DNA of 64,000 nt from positions 186,001 through 250,000 of the forward strand of contig JALDNG010000407.1 in assembly GCA_024349245.1 (NCBI GenBank), read 5' to 3'. The position numbers were made by a program, and so were the translations under genes. Below, piece by piece: positions 52,156 through 64,000 of the stretch. How positions within the stretch are numbered: the stretch's first letter is position 1; each line of letters starts with the position of its first letter. The DNA comes from Neodontobutis hainanensis (Eukaryota; Chordata; Actinopteri; Gobiiformes; Odontobutidae). Below the pieces are notes generated by a model. It saw only the letters and a list, made by a program, of their open reading frames with translations, was not told the DNA's origin and did no database searches.

Positions 52156-52668
52156 ATGATGAGGGCTATAATTAAAATTTATGCGTTTACCATTATTTTA
52201 ACCAACATACTGGATCTAAAACTAATTCTCATTAGATTACCCATAATGGGAGATTACATATCAACTATGAATCCACTCTATTTTATGCACGATGCTACGA
52301 TACTCGTTTCATTTCCACCGTGAATTGCCGCTGTAGAATCAAATTACAAATAATTGATTGTTTTAAGTAGACGGGGAGATGAAAACTCCCATTGGTCAAA
52401 TATGTTCCTCAAGAGGAAGACAGCTGGATTTTTGCCTGAAAACGAAAATGTCAAAATATTTATGGGAAGAACAACTACTCGGATCGTTTTGGATGAAATC
52501 GACGTGTTATTTTTTCTGTTTAACACCATACTGTTGAACGTGGCTTTATTTACAGCTTGTTACATTTCTCAAAAAAATTCTTTTAAGATAAGAAAAACTC
52601 ATCCCGATCAATTATTAAGTTCAAACTCAATACCTTTCATTCATGGTTTGAGTGTTTTTCATCTTTAA
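52156..52668 (+). CDS. putative small type I membrane protein, three exons
   Basis: ATG at 52156 (or 52159) starts a hydrophobic N-terminus (IKIYAFTIILTNILDLKLI) that looks like a signal peptide. The last exon (52379-52668) is open to a TAA and carries a membrane helix (VLFFLFNTILLNVALFTACY) followed by a basic juxtamembrane segment and a tail of about 40 aa. Joining them needs introns 52320-52336 (17 nt) and 52360-52378 (19 nt), shorter than the 20-29 nt usual here, so the middle is uncertain. The spliced product is about 158 aa. I do not recognise it. The terminal exon is the best supported part. Confidence 0.4.
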
Positions 52669-53706
52669 CTGATAAAAATGACAGCCAAACATTCGTATGA
52701 TTGAAGTTTAGATAGAAAGTCATGAGATTCTTTAAAATTAAACCACTCATTCTTATTTCTTCCACTCGCACTAAATAAGATAGGCGTGATTATAGAAAAC
52801 CTTAAAATTCATAATCGTATCGTTATAACGTTAAAATATAAATGGCATCGTATTTTTGCTTCCATTCTTATGTAAATGAAAAAGGGTGTCTAGCCAGTTC
52901 GATTTATCAACGGAATAATCAAAGATGAATATATGACGGCCACTCGCGGTAACTCTGGCTTTAACTAGACTAAAATATTACTGTTGTAAATGGTTGAAAA
53001 TAATATTTATAACTATGACTCTGGTTTATCATAATGTATTAATTTTTAAGCGTCATTTTTGAAGGCACATTTACGAATCATTAAATTGATTTACATATAT
53101 TAAAAAAATCCGAGAAATTGATCCAAAATGAACATCTATTGAGGTAATTGTGTGTTTTGATGATATTTATTAATTCATGATGAATTTTGACAAGTTATAT
53201 TTATTTTTTATTGCTTATTTTAACACAAGAGAATAGATTAATTTACGGTAATGGTAATCCTTCAAAATATGCTGGTGACGAAATTATTCTGTTCTGATAT
53301 TCTGGAAGCCCTACGATAATTCAATAAAAAACGATAATAATACTTTTTTATAAATTCGCATATCAAAAAAAGGTTAATAAAAACAGATATGTAAAGGCTC
53401 TTAAAAAATTTTGTAAATTTATACTTTTTTATTTGCCAAAGATACAAAAACTATACGGAGTTTAATTTAAAATATAAATTTAGCATATTTTTGCAAACTG
53501 AATCGCTCTATGTCATTTAACATCTGTGTGTGATTTAGATTAAATAATTTTTGTTAGACGCCCTTGAATAGGTATGGGATGTGACGCATCATAATAATCG
53601 TCCCTCATGGTATAATTTTATTTTATATTTAGGTAACTAATGACTAATTTTAGTTATTAAGAATTAACAGTCACATAGATTCGTTACTAATCGGCTGATT
53701 ATAAAA
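52669..53706. other. AT-rich spacer upstream of the micro-exon locus
   Basis: I see no exon or repeat. It should contain the promoter of the gene starting at 53707. Confidence 0.45.
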
Positions 53707-56700
53707 ATGGATATTTTTGCATTTCAGAGAATTCATGTTATCTTTTTGATCGTGTCTGCTTTTGACCAGGTAAGCGTGGTGTTATCTAATTATTTTGAAT
53801 ATCAAAACTAACTGCTTAAAATTTTTAGATTCTCATGAATTTATATTATATCGCCATTATTGTCATGATTCTTTTCAAAAAAATAAATGAAAACTTGTTG
53901 ACATTGTTGTATTTTATACTCGTTATTTATAACATGCCTTACCCTTTAAAATTATTTTTGATGAAAATACACTTGTAAAAAAATAAATTTTACGGTTTTA
54001 TTTCAAAATATGAGGTTCTTTTTACTGTCTTTGGAGTAACTATAAATATTTTTAAAGGCTCGTGTATTTTGGATGTCATTTAATTTTTGTACTTAAAATG
54101 GCTGACATTTACATGTTTGTCCACTCAACATAAATTTTAATTTTATTTGATAACCGATACATATATAATAAATTAATCTACGAGTCATTCTTTTGATATG
54201 AATATATTAAAATAATATTTTCATTGATTAAAACGATTCTCTAATCGTGACTCGAAAAAATTATTTGAAATATTTCAATGTCAAAATAATTTCTTTTGTG
54301 TTTTTTCATTAATTTTTTACACAAATATTTTGATTAATACATAAAAATTATTTTTTCTTCATCTATTACAAAATGCTCGGCATTAAGAAAATATGATTAA
54401 AATTATATTATTTGTAAGTATTTTAGCCACGTTTTGATGTCAATCATGCATGCACTCATTAACATCATCCTAGTTTTAAATTTGATTTTCTTACATGTTA
54501 TAATCGATATTCGTATGCATATAATTTAAAATATATCCTAATTCTTTCTCATACCAGAGTATGCCACAATATTTTTGCTCGGTACACTATCTTTATTTTA
54601 TATTTTTGTTCACCTGCTTTTTAATTATTTATTAAGGTTAAAATATGATAATCTGCAGAGATGTTCGTCAAAATAAATATTTTAAACGCGGAACGCCGAT
54701 CATTCGAATAAACTTTAATTCAATTATTAAATGTCACCTCTAAAATTATAAATTTAATTTTTTCATTTTGACTAACGAATATTTTTTTTCGATGATTAAC
54801 TTATCAAGACCTGCTTTTATAACTTAAAAGGTTTCGTTGACATAGATTTACATTTTATAATTGTTATTTAAAAATTTTCGAGGCGTGCTCGAAATATAAA
54901 ATTACACGGACAACTTTTAATAATTTACTTATCAAATAATTTTCAGAAAAATATTTTAAATATCAACAAATTAAAATGTTGGGTTTCCATGTGGCTATTT
55001 GCAGACAAATATTTTTTATAAAATTCTTTTTCAAATATTCATGTATACTCGTTAGAATATGGAATTTTAAGCTAAAATTTCCCACCTTTGAGAATATTTT
55101 TTATTGATACAAAATGGCTTTTACCTCAATATATTAATGGACTAAAAATAAGTATTTTAACTAATTTTTCCGGTTACATGTAGATGTTATTTTTATACCG
55201 ATTTATAAAAAAAAATTTTTGTTTTGTTATTCTAAACGTTGTGAAAACATCTCATTGAGTCTTTTGTGAATGTCGTTTTGAAAATTTTCAAATTCTGACA
55301 TTATTTAAAACTTTGTTCACTAATATTTTTACGAAATACGTTTTAATGAGTCTAGTTTGGTATTAGACCCAAATTAATGAATGATTATTCAGAATTGTCT
55401 CCCTCTTTCCGCAATTATACAATTTATCGTGAAAATTTTAGGCTTAAAAAATTTAAGAACCAAAAATTACAAATTTGTATAATTACAGTTCGATTTCGCC
55501 CGGTCATTTTCTTCTTTGCGTCTATTATCTATATCAATCAATTTTTTGAATCTATCGTCATAAACTTTTGTTTTTCGACCATGAGATGGAATTTTCAACA
55601 TTTCATTAACTTGTTATCTTTTGAGTGATGTAAATTTTATGAAATGTTCTGTTTTGATCTTAAAGTGCTTCCACTATTTTTTATTTGCATTTAACAGTGC
55701 ATCGAATTGAATAAAATTTATTTTTGATCATATAAGATTTACATTTAATATAAATGTGGTTTTGTACATATTTAATTTTCTTTTTCGTATGTTTTTTTAA
55801 CTTTTTTCATTGCAATTAACGTCATAAATATTTGTCTAAAAATATGAAGGTGTCCAGTCCTCGTTATAAAGGTAAAAAAATCATCAACAAAAAATACTTC
55901 AAAAACAGAAAAGGTATTTCATTTCGAATTTAAAATATATTGCTTATTCTATAATGAATTCATCTATTATAAGCATTATAAAATAACTTAATTAAATCTA
56001 AGGTTCAAAAACAAGAATCAGATAAAGGGGATACTGGAACAAAGACTACATCCCCCACTCTCAATGTATTTAGTTCGATTAAGTTCATTCTTTTCATTTC
56101 ATTATTTATGATAACAAAAATATCATGTTTTATTCTCTTAACCTTGAGGTTCTCAACCAGGTGTCGGATACTGTACCTGTTGGCAGAAAAGAAAAATCTC
56201 TAACAATAAAGGTATGCAAGTAAATACACGGAAAGTCAACAAAATTATTAACTTTTTGCTGTTCGTTATTTTGATTTATCTAATCAATAGACCGGTCTCG
56301 GGGCTTCTGGACAAACCAGTGAAACGGTTGAAGAAAAGGTAGTTCTTATGTTGAAATTAAAACATTATTTGATTGACAAATTTTATCATTTCAAATTTAC
56401 TCAATCTTAATTTTTAGGTTTTCCGACTCGAGCAGGCGTCCGAAGGTTCGAGATCACACATTGAATCTCCATCAAGAGAAGTTTTAAACTTAAAGAAATT
56501 TTAAAAATTTATAATTCCTTTGAAATCTATTTCGCAATATATCATTCTTAATTTATCAGTTCTGAGTCCTGCTTTACATTTATATTTCTGAATAATAAAT
56601 AAATTTTTAAAATTCTACAAAATATTTTTATTTATTTATAAAATTTGAGTCATCAAATATTTAAGATATTGTTCTCAAAAAAGTAAATTGTGTTTCTCTA

Positions 56701-59700
56701 CATTAAAGTGGAATTTCATTCATCTGAGATATTTGTGATTCACAGATATTTTATAATCTAGTTTAATTAAAATTTCTGTGAAATAAATATGCCACTACGA
56801 TACATTTTCTCTTATTTTGGTTTTATATTTGGCATGCTCAATACTTTTAATTCAAACTGAAAGTAAAATTTTAAGTAATATTTAATTTCTACAAAAATTG
56901 ATAAAATAATTTTTATTAGGATCAACAGATTGAAACGAGTCGTGAATCTACTCAGACTGAATCTAATGTTTCAGAAACTGTTCCATTCTTTGTAATTTTT
57001 TCTTTAAAATATTTGTGATTTTTAACATTAAATAATAATTTGAATCTGAAAACACCAATAAATTATTCAAATAATCATGAGATTTTTTCAATTTTGGTAT
57101 TTCTTAAAAATTTTTATCTACCAACTAAATACCTGTCGAAACGTTTTTAAAATAATACTTAAAATATTGACCAAAATTTTACATTATATTTCATTTTCTC
57201 TTTATTTACATACCAATGTATTTTTTTATTTACCTTCACCCTCTAAAATTTTAGTTTCTAACCTCAGATTCCATTAGTGGGATAAAATGCGTTCATTTAT
57301 TATAAATTATGATTTTTTGATAATATATTAATTTTGAATTTAGTTTAACTAGTTTTTTCTTTTATATTTTGTAAGCTTTAAAAATAAACTGTTATTCCTT
57401 TGTTTATCTCAAATTCCATGAATAAACCTGAATTTTATCATTTCACTTTTATGTTATATTTGTTGTTATTTTTTGAGAAATTTTATGAATATAATTAAAT
57501 TTTTCACAAATATTGGTCTAACCATATGAAAATCTTGATTTTTTTGAGAATTTAAAATAAGACTTTTGTTAAAATGGCAAATATTCATTTCTTGAATAAT
57601 TTGAATACTAAAAATTCCAAAACACTTTTAGACCCTGTTTTTCATTAAAAGTATTTTTTATCAATATTTCATAAAAATTAATAATTTATCGTTATAAAAT
57701 TGTTTCAATGCAAACAAACGATTAATCTAAATGTCAGTTACGGGTTCAAATGAGTAAATTCAACTTTTAGCATCAAAATTTTTTCGGGATTATTTTTATT
57801 GTTGTGTATTACTATATCTGTAAAATATTTATGTTAAATACACTTAAAATGCTATCATTAAATCACAGAATTTATTATTTTAAACATTTTGATTCTCTTG
57901 ATCTCTATGTTATTGAAAACGTTTCTTATCATCGATGCTGTATCCCTCTTATAAAATTTTTCAAGAGTTCAAATGTAAACATAGAAGCCAAATTATTCGT
58001 CACCATTAAAATAAATAATTGGAAATAAATTCATTCTAAAATATTAAAACCGTTCATTTTAAGTATTGTCATTTGATCGATAATAATTATATAAAAATAG
58101 TGCGCATCTGTGAAAACTAGTTGAAAACTTATTTCACTTTTAAAAGTCTGTTTTAAAATCTTTATATCAAATAAATCCATACATTTAAAAACGTACAAAA
58201 ATACCCTTTCATTTACCTTGAATATTTATATTTTTATATTGTAACCATCATAACGGTCCATGTTTTAGTTCTCATATTCGTTATTTTAAATGCGTACTGG
58301 ATTTAAGTAAAAATTCTACTAATTTGGTATTTATTATCTCAAATTTTGGTTTTTCTTGCTAAATTTGTCATTGTATGTTTTAATTGTTAGAAAGTCGTTA
58401 AAGTCATGCGGATGTGTGTCCATATGGTAAATATAATTTATTTTCATGTTTCGTTACGTTGAGGAAGAGCTGAATCAGGTAGGAATTTCAAATTGTCTTA
58501 AATATTTAATGTTAATCTCGAATATTATCGTTTTTGTAAAAGGAAACATACTTGATTTGTCATTTTTTGAAAATAAACTTGCCATGAATTTTTTGTTATA
58601 AATTTGATGCATTATGATACGTATTCGCCATACCAAGATAAAAATTTTTGTTCTTGAATATTATTGATTTTCATAGTTTGAATAAATTCGGTTTTAAGTT
58701 TCTAAGATGATAGTTTCATATTTTTATTTGCCAAAACTGAAAATTAGCTGAAAAAATACGAAGAAATTATTGAAAGTAATCGGGTTTACTATTTTAGGAG
58801 TTTAAGAACCAAGCTAAACATCGCAAAGTATTAACTTTTATAATGTTAACATGTTGCTTTAATTTATTCATTAAATATGAAATTTCTTCAGAATTGCAAA
58901 AAAAAATCAATTTAGAACGAAATTCAAAGTTCAAAATTTTAACAGCTTTTAATTTATAATTTTGCAGATTTTATATCTATGACAGAGTGGGATTAAGTTT
59001 GAGTTAAATTTATTTTTTAATTTTTATTTAACATTAAAAAATTTTTAGGTCAAGCCATGTCTCAGATGATCAGTAAATTCTGTAAATTTACTAAACCTAT
59101 TTTAGTTGATTGAAAACAATGCGAAATTGGAACGTGTATGATAATGGTCATATATTTTTGATATTATTATAAAAAGCATTAATAAAAAATTGACTTTAGT
59201 TTTGTTATTAATTTAAAAATTAACTTATATTTTCTGCAGCTTTTTAAACTTAGTATTCTTGATTTTGACAATATTTGTAGACAGTCAGTGTTTTAAAAAT
59301 AATGTTGATATTTTCAAAGAGTCAAATAATTTAGATGATGGGTGTTGTTGAACAACTTCACACTGATTCTGGTAAAATTTGCAATATATTTTGTAGAATT
59401 GAGCGTACAGCAAAGCGATTATCTAGTATGAATTTACTTTAATTTCTAATATCATTTAAATTTGTTTCAAACATTTATTCAATTGAATTTATGAATTTAT
59501 TTATTGTGAATATTTTATTTTCAAATCTTAAAATACTAAAATCTTACCAACTATTGAATGTTCAATTAAAGAGCACGCTCTAAAATTTTTAAGCTTTTAT
59601 ATGAGCGGTATTTTATTATTTTAAATTCAACTATCAATGAAATTTTAACATGTAACAGTTTTTCTTTTTTAATCTAAGGTTTTCTTTGCTGCACATGACG

Positions 59701-60101
59701 CCTTAACAGATTTGGTATTTTCATAATATTTAAATAAGATTGATTTCTTCTCTCTGCTTAATTTGGTATGTTTGATACATAAAATTAACTCTTTATAATA
59801 TTTATTTCAAATCACGCTCTCTAGTAATAAAAAAAAATTTTTTCCACAGTATTTGAAAAATTAATTTGAGTCATGTCATGACGTTCTTCATATTTCGTCA
59901 AATTTTAACCAATTTGTTAAGTATTTTTGAGTAAATATTATAATTTCATGATTTATAGTATATTATTACGTTTATAAACACCTTATATTTCCTTCTTCCT
60001 GGATATAATTATTGTTGTTGACTTTTAGGATATTTTGAATACTTTAATCGAGTCGTAATATTTTAAATTGTAAAAGATGGAAAGCAAAGCAAGGACTTTA
60101 A
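53707..60101 (+). CDS. micro-exon gene (secreted protein), 13 to 16 tiny exons
   Basis: The locus starts with a 63-nt exon (53707-53769) encoding a signal peptide (FQRIHVIFLIVSAFDQ) and a strong GTAAGC donor. Further exons, bounded by pyrimidine-rich AG and GTA donors: 56003-56065, 56161-56211, 56291-56338, 56418-56480, 56920-56991, 58391-58426, 58464-58478, 58798-58827, 59335-59371 with 59397-59425, 59679-59714, 59739-59765, and 60029-60054 with 60077-60101 (TAA). Weaker ones: 54558-54581 and 55393-55428. Nearly all are multiples of three and phase 0; the two that are not form pairs that restore it. Middle exons are Ser/Thr/Glu-rich (TSETVEEK, SRESTQTESNVSETV); the end is hydrophobic/amphipathic (VFFAAHDALTDL, IDFFSLLNL). 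If all are used the product has about 226 aa. It could also be two genes, since 56481-56504 offers an early stop (VLNLKKF). The design resembles schistosome micro-exon genes. Confidence 0.6.
56003..56504 (+). CDS. central Ser/Thr/Glu-rich micro-exon cluster of the micro-exon locus
   Basis: Four consecutive exons of 63, 51, 48 and 63 nt with introns of 95, 79 and 79 nt, all phase 0. They encode QESDKGDTGTKTTSPTLN, VSDTVPVGRKEKSLTIK, TGLGASGQTSETVEEK and FRLEQASEGSRSHIESPSRE. This is the best-supported part of the locus: composition changes sharply at each splice boundary, from AT-rich intron to GC-richer exon. Because every exon is a whole number of codons, any one could be skipped without breaking the frame. 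Reading past the last donor instead gives seven more codons and a TAA (56502-56504). Confidence 0.65.
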
Positions 60102-61440
60102 AAAAACCAATTAACACTAAATTGATTTTCAAAACATTTTTCTGTTTTAATTTCAAGTGTTTAATGTCAAAATTTTCGTACAATCTTCAATTCAATTGAT
60201 TCTTTCATTGAATTTTTAAGAGAATGAATTCAATTATTTCATCAAATAATTGTAACTACAGCGATTTAAGGCAGCTATTTAACCAAAAAAGTTAAATTGC
60301 GTGTTCACGAATTTTCAGTTTTTACACTTTAATAACCATTTTGTGTATGTATCATAATCAAGTATAGCTGGTTTGAAATTTTTGGGTGTGATATCTTTTA
60401 TTTTATTCATTTAAGGTATTTAACGTATATTTATTTAAAATTTTAATGGAAAAATCTTTCCAATTATTTGTCACTTTTTAGTGTGGTTTCTGTAATAGAT
60501 AATTATATTAACAGAGAGTGCGCAGTTTACTAGATTACTATTGCCATGATTATTTCGTGACGAGAACTTTACACTTTTTTTTGTTTCGTAGTATTAGATA
60601 AGAATCTTTGGTAATTGATACAGTCATTTTAAATTTTTTACGTTCCATGAACTATTTAACAAATATTTCTTATTTTAAATTCTAGAATGTGTAGATGAAC
60701 CTTGTAAAAATTTGCAATCCGGAAACAATATTATAACTCGGCCTTTATCTAATTTTCTTCATTCAATTACTTTTTTATATACCTTAAATATTTTCAATTT
60801 ACTTTATTGTTTTTTTATCTTTGTCATGCGCAATATTTAGGTATTTCATTGACGGTTTCATTCATCCAACTCACCATTTAAAATTTTAATTTTTTGAAGT
60901 GATTGACATATTTGGTTGAAACGATTCAAAATTTTCAAAATTAATGATTCTCAAACATAAAAAATTTAACCCTATACATATTTTTGAAGGTTTTCGAATT
61001 TTGATAAAAAATTAACTTTATATTTTGTTAAACGCCTTAAAATGTTGATATGTAACTTATACAGCAGATACGGGAACTCTTAGATTTGTTATATAGTATT
61101 AAAATTGTTGTGTTACCTAATCAGCAGGAGGTTTTGTAACTAATTGTTAGCGTACACTTGTATCTTTAATTGATAATTTAAAATTTTATTTATTTTTAAA
61201 TTTATGATCGAATTGTGTTTATGAATTTTAATAAACCATAAAATCTTTAAAAATTTTCTCTCATTGTTTTGTCGAAATTTGAGAAGCATGCCTGTGAGGA
61301 TATTAATAACAAAGCTGATTGATTTACCCTCAAGTTGGAATAGATGCCAGAATTTCAACCGATAGCTTATTTTAACCAAACTTGAATCAAATAGACATCA
61401 TATCTTTGAGATTAGCTTTATTTGAGTATTTGATTATTTT
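60102..61440. other. AT-rich spacer downstream of the micro-exon locus
   Basis: No further convincing micro-exon. Several AG/GT pairs exist, but they enclose stops or have no partner in phase. Confidence 0.4.
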
Positions 61441-62068
61441 AAAAGAAATCCAAAGGGAATTTATAGTACAGATTGGAACATGGTTCACAGGAAGCTTTCT
61501 GAATATTTGAACAATCACCACTTCATTTACCCGTTAAAAACAAATTGAAGTTGAGAAAAATGTTTAAAAAGAGGTTTTACTCAAGCAGAATAAAACTTTT
61601 TATCACCGAAAGAAGTGGAAAAAATTCGTGTGAGATACCTCAAGAAAACAGGATCGACAGATAATTGGAGCATGTGAAGTTTTCGTGGAAATCTAATCGA
61701 GCGCATTCTTAATGTTGCAGAATGGTGATATTGATCGCTTTACAAAAGGAAATTTTTGACAATGTCTAACAGAACTCTTTGATTTTACTTCTAATTTATG
61801 CTGGTATAGGAGTGAAGAAATTGACAGGGATGGATTTTAAAAATGAAAAATTCAAAATCCCTATAATTCTGTTAACTTAAAAGATTATTTATCGCAAATA
61901 TGAGTTTCGACTAAATATCTCAAGAAACGACACAGAAACATCACGTCGTATTTCACTGAGATTAATTGAAGACATCGAGTCTCTTTACGTGGTTAAATAT
62001 AGATCAAGCCACTTTAACGTTGCTCAGGATATTTTGACATCTCAAATGGTAAAAATAATTCATTTTAA
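61441..62068 (+). other. broken coding-like tract, unidentified
   Basis: Plus-strand open pieces follow one another in different frames: NPKGIYSTDWNMVHRKLSEY near 61450-61540, KEVEKIRVRYLKKTGSTDNW near 61610-61670, and a longer one near 61900-62048 (SRRISLRLIEDIESLYVVKY) that ends at a GTAAAA donor-like site. I could not join them with micro-introns. It is probably a decayed gene or transposon. Confidence 0.25.
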
Positions 62069-62955
62069 AAATTATGATAAAAACTACTTATATTTATATA
62101 AAGAAATTGAAAAACGATGACTGAATTAAATTGATATTTTGATATTATTCGAAAATAAATCATCAAAGAAATAACATTAAAATGATATAAAATCGGTTCA
62201 CTTTATTTTTGTGAAATTCTCTTTTGTATTGAGTGACCGCGGAAATGAATTAAAAAACTGAATTTTACACATGGATTAGCTTTATTTCTGATGGGGGGAA
62301 GTATACCTCTTCTTATATCATATCAGTGACCATGCAAGAAAAAGCCGTGTTAGTTTAAGAAGCACGTTAAAATGGTCGGATGATCCACCAGTATTTCAAA
62401 ATAAATGGAATGTATGTGGCTCGGTTTGATTTTTTTATTTTGAATTAATAAATTAAGCCAGAATTCATTCTTGAAAATTATTTTATTTTTTCGTATGGAT
62501 TAGAAACGATTATTCCTCATCTTTAAACAGGCACATTTGGAGTCATCATTATCGTTTTTGAAAAAATAACCAGTTTTAAGGACCGTTTTGTAGTTTGAGG
62601 TCGCGCCTCTTCACTAAACAGCAAAACTTTCAAGATAAATTATTTTACGTTAATCTTATGGAACTTAAAACAGTTAAAAGATGTTGGCTTTTCAACAAAC
62701 GTCACTCGTATGATATATTGTATGTTTCTCTCAACTTATAATTTTCTAAATTATTTAAAATTTTGAAAATGATTGAATAATATTTTAACTTTTCAAATTA
62801 TCGTGTAAATCAACTTTATATCATTTCAAGTGATTATTAATTTATCAAATAGAGATATTTATACATTCTGCATTTCAACAGATAACATAAGTTCTGAATT
62901 TATTGTCAAAATCTTATCATCGAGTAGCATAGAACTTGAAATTTACTGGTAAATT
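62069..62955. other. AT-rich spacer
   Basis: No gene or RNA seen between the broken tract and the Tc1/mariner-like relic. Confidence 0.4.
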
Positions 62956-63800
62956 GTGAACCTAAAACGTAAAAATCGTATACGTGATAGTTTATTCATC
63001 ATTCACAAGGAAAGTCAACGTGAAATTGAAGACAAAGCAGTATCCATGTTGGGCGAAATTGATGTAGATACAAGAAAAGAATTGAACCGAAACGCAGTTG
63101 AGGAAAACATAGTGCCTTGTAGAACCCGGCGACGTATTATCGGATTTAATAATAACAATATTTAAAACGACGAAAGGGAAATAATTGTGGCAAAGACACA
63201 AGAAGGTAATTCAGTGTCTGTTATCGCGTTGATGTTTGGTATGAACTACCAGACTATCAGCAATAGCATTCAAAAATATTAAAAACGGGAGAAATATTTC
63301 AATAACAACGTGGTACGATAGGCGCACTAAATTAACTATTGAGGAAAAATAGCAGTTACTGGCTCATGTAGATCAGGAATGTACCGTTACTTTGATCTAC
63401 CTTTCAAATAGTGTTCTGAAAAATATTGGTGTTTAATTATCCCTTCTTAAAATTGACAGAAAGTAGCGTCGATCTCACTTTAGTTTGAACAAAATAACTT
63501 TGGTACCTGAGCGTGGGAATATGGATACAACAATAGATGCACTAACAGCATTCACTTTGACTTGTCTGGATAAGGAAACTAAAACGATGATCATAACTTC
63601 GTTTTTATCGATAAAATTTGGTTAACGGTGGTTAGTGGACCAAACAGGAGTTGAAGTAAAAGCAGAAAATCAGATTTTTTCAGTTTGAAAAATCCAGTTG
63701 TTCGTGGTGGGCAAAATCATGAATCTCAAGTACTGGAACTAAAATGTGGAATATTTGGAGCAATTACTTCTGACCATGGCGAGTCGTTTTAGCGTAAAAT
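62956..63800 (+). mobile_element. decayed Tc1/mariner-like (IS630 superfamily) transposase
   Basis: An N-terminal helix-turn-helix region (EGNSVSVIALMFGMNYQTIS, about 63205-63270) is followed by a DDE-type tract in which NFVFIDKIWLTVVSGPNRS (about 63597-63655) matches the ...F-DE-GF......GRS... segment around the second catalytic Asp. A later piece (VRGGQNHESQVLEL) fits the R--N-S-----S---G region. The ID-E motif reads IDK, and stops and frame shifts occur throughout, so it is dead. I did not find terminal repeats or a TA target duplication. The right end of the window may cut the element's flank. Confidence 0.6.
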
Positions 63801-64000
63801 TTTTGGCTATTTTTTGAAATGCACGAATACATTTGATACACTCAATTTATTTTTGTATCAATTAATCTTTAGCAATTTTATTTGACTTAGAGGCAAAAAT
63901 TAAAAGTCTTAATGCAAAAGATAATTTATTTCATGTCAAAATTTATTAAGTTGATCGAAAACCCTTTAAATCTATGTTCGCAATCAATAATTTAAAAAAT

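Noticed and set aside
52344..52529. minus-strand ORF of 61 codons
   Set aside because: It is antisense to the membrane-protein exon and is explained as its shadow.
58968..58998. micro-exon after the TTTTGCAG acceptor
   Set aside because: The phase-0 reading meets a stop after four codons and no suitable donor lies before it.
59041..59072. 24-nt micro-exon (59049-59072)
   Set aside because: It has a good acceptor and donor and a symmetric length, but contains an in-frame stop in phase 0.
1..64000. bacterial or organellar origin of the DNA
   Set aside because: Spliceosomal-type introns, animal gene families, EGF modules and eukaryotic transposons exclude this.

Overview
The window looks like nuclear DNA of an AT-rich parasitic animal, and my best guess is a dicyemid mesozoan. 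At first sight it shows only short, broken reading frames. The breaks disappear once GT...AG introns of about 20-30 nt are removed. Five genes then read through as full-length or near full-length animal proteins: a dynamin, an SLC17-type transporter, an EGF-repeat membrane protein, a kappaB-Ras-like small GTPase homologue and an unidentified 223-aa protein. Spliceosomal introns averaging about 26 nt are, as far as I recall, a published hallmark of dicyemids. The organism call is therefore an inference from intron size, base composition and animal gene families; I could not search any database.

Layout. 1-161 is the 3' end of an unknown gene (+). 964-1864 is an 11-exon gene for an alpha-helical 223-aa protein (+). 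5215-9534 (-) is a 750-aa dynamin (GTPase, stalk, PH, GED, no proline-rich tail) with one exceptional 1.7-kb intron. 14.9-15.5 kb holds a pogo/Tigger transposase relic. 16081-18437 (-) is a 628-aa type I membrane protein with a signal peptide, EGF repeats and a tyrosine-rich acidic tail. About 20.5-23.1 kb (-) is a decayed Ty3/gypsy-like retroelement. 27223-29102 (-) is a 189-aa kappaB-Ras-like protein whose nucleotide-binding motifs are eroded and which has a 1.2-kb intron. 36148-37817 (+) is an SLC17 family transporter. 45.56-46.25 kb (+) is a Merlin transposase relic. 50.3-50.56 kb is a GC-richer, hairpin-rich island that may be a structured RNA. 52156-52668 (+) may encode a small single-pass membrane protein. 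53.7-60.1 kb (+) looks like a micro-exon gene. 62.95-63.8 kb (+) is a Tc1/mariner-like relic. The rest is AT-rich DNA in which I see no gene.

The most unusual feature is that two opposite gene designs lie in one window. Ordinary conserved genes have tiny introns between normal exons. The 53.7-60.1 kb locus has a signal-peptide exon followed by tiny exons, nearly all a multiple of three long and phase 0, separated mostly by much longer introns. That design resembles the micro-exon genes of schistosomes, which encode variable secreted proteins. A few 22-25 nt introns occur inside this locus too, which ties it to the same splicing machinery.

The identified proteins do not form a pathway or operon. 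They are independent eukaryotic genes: membrane fission (dynamin), organic anion/phosphate transport (SLC17), a surface receptor or adhesion molecule (EGF protein) and signalling (kappaB-Ras-like). The mobile-element relics (Merlin, pogo, Tc1/mariner, gypsy) are all broken. Gene models are hand-spliced: frame closure across every exon and family similarity are the evidence, and transcripts would be the decisive test.
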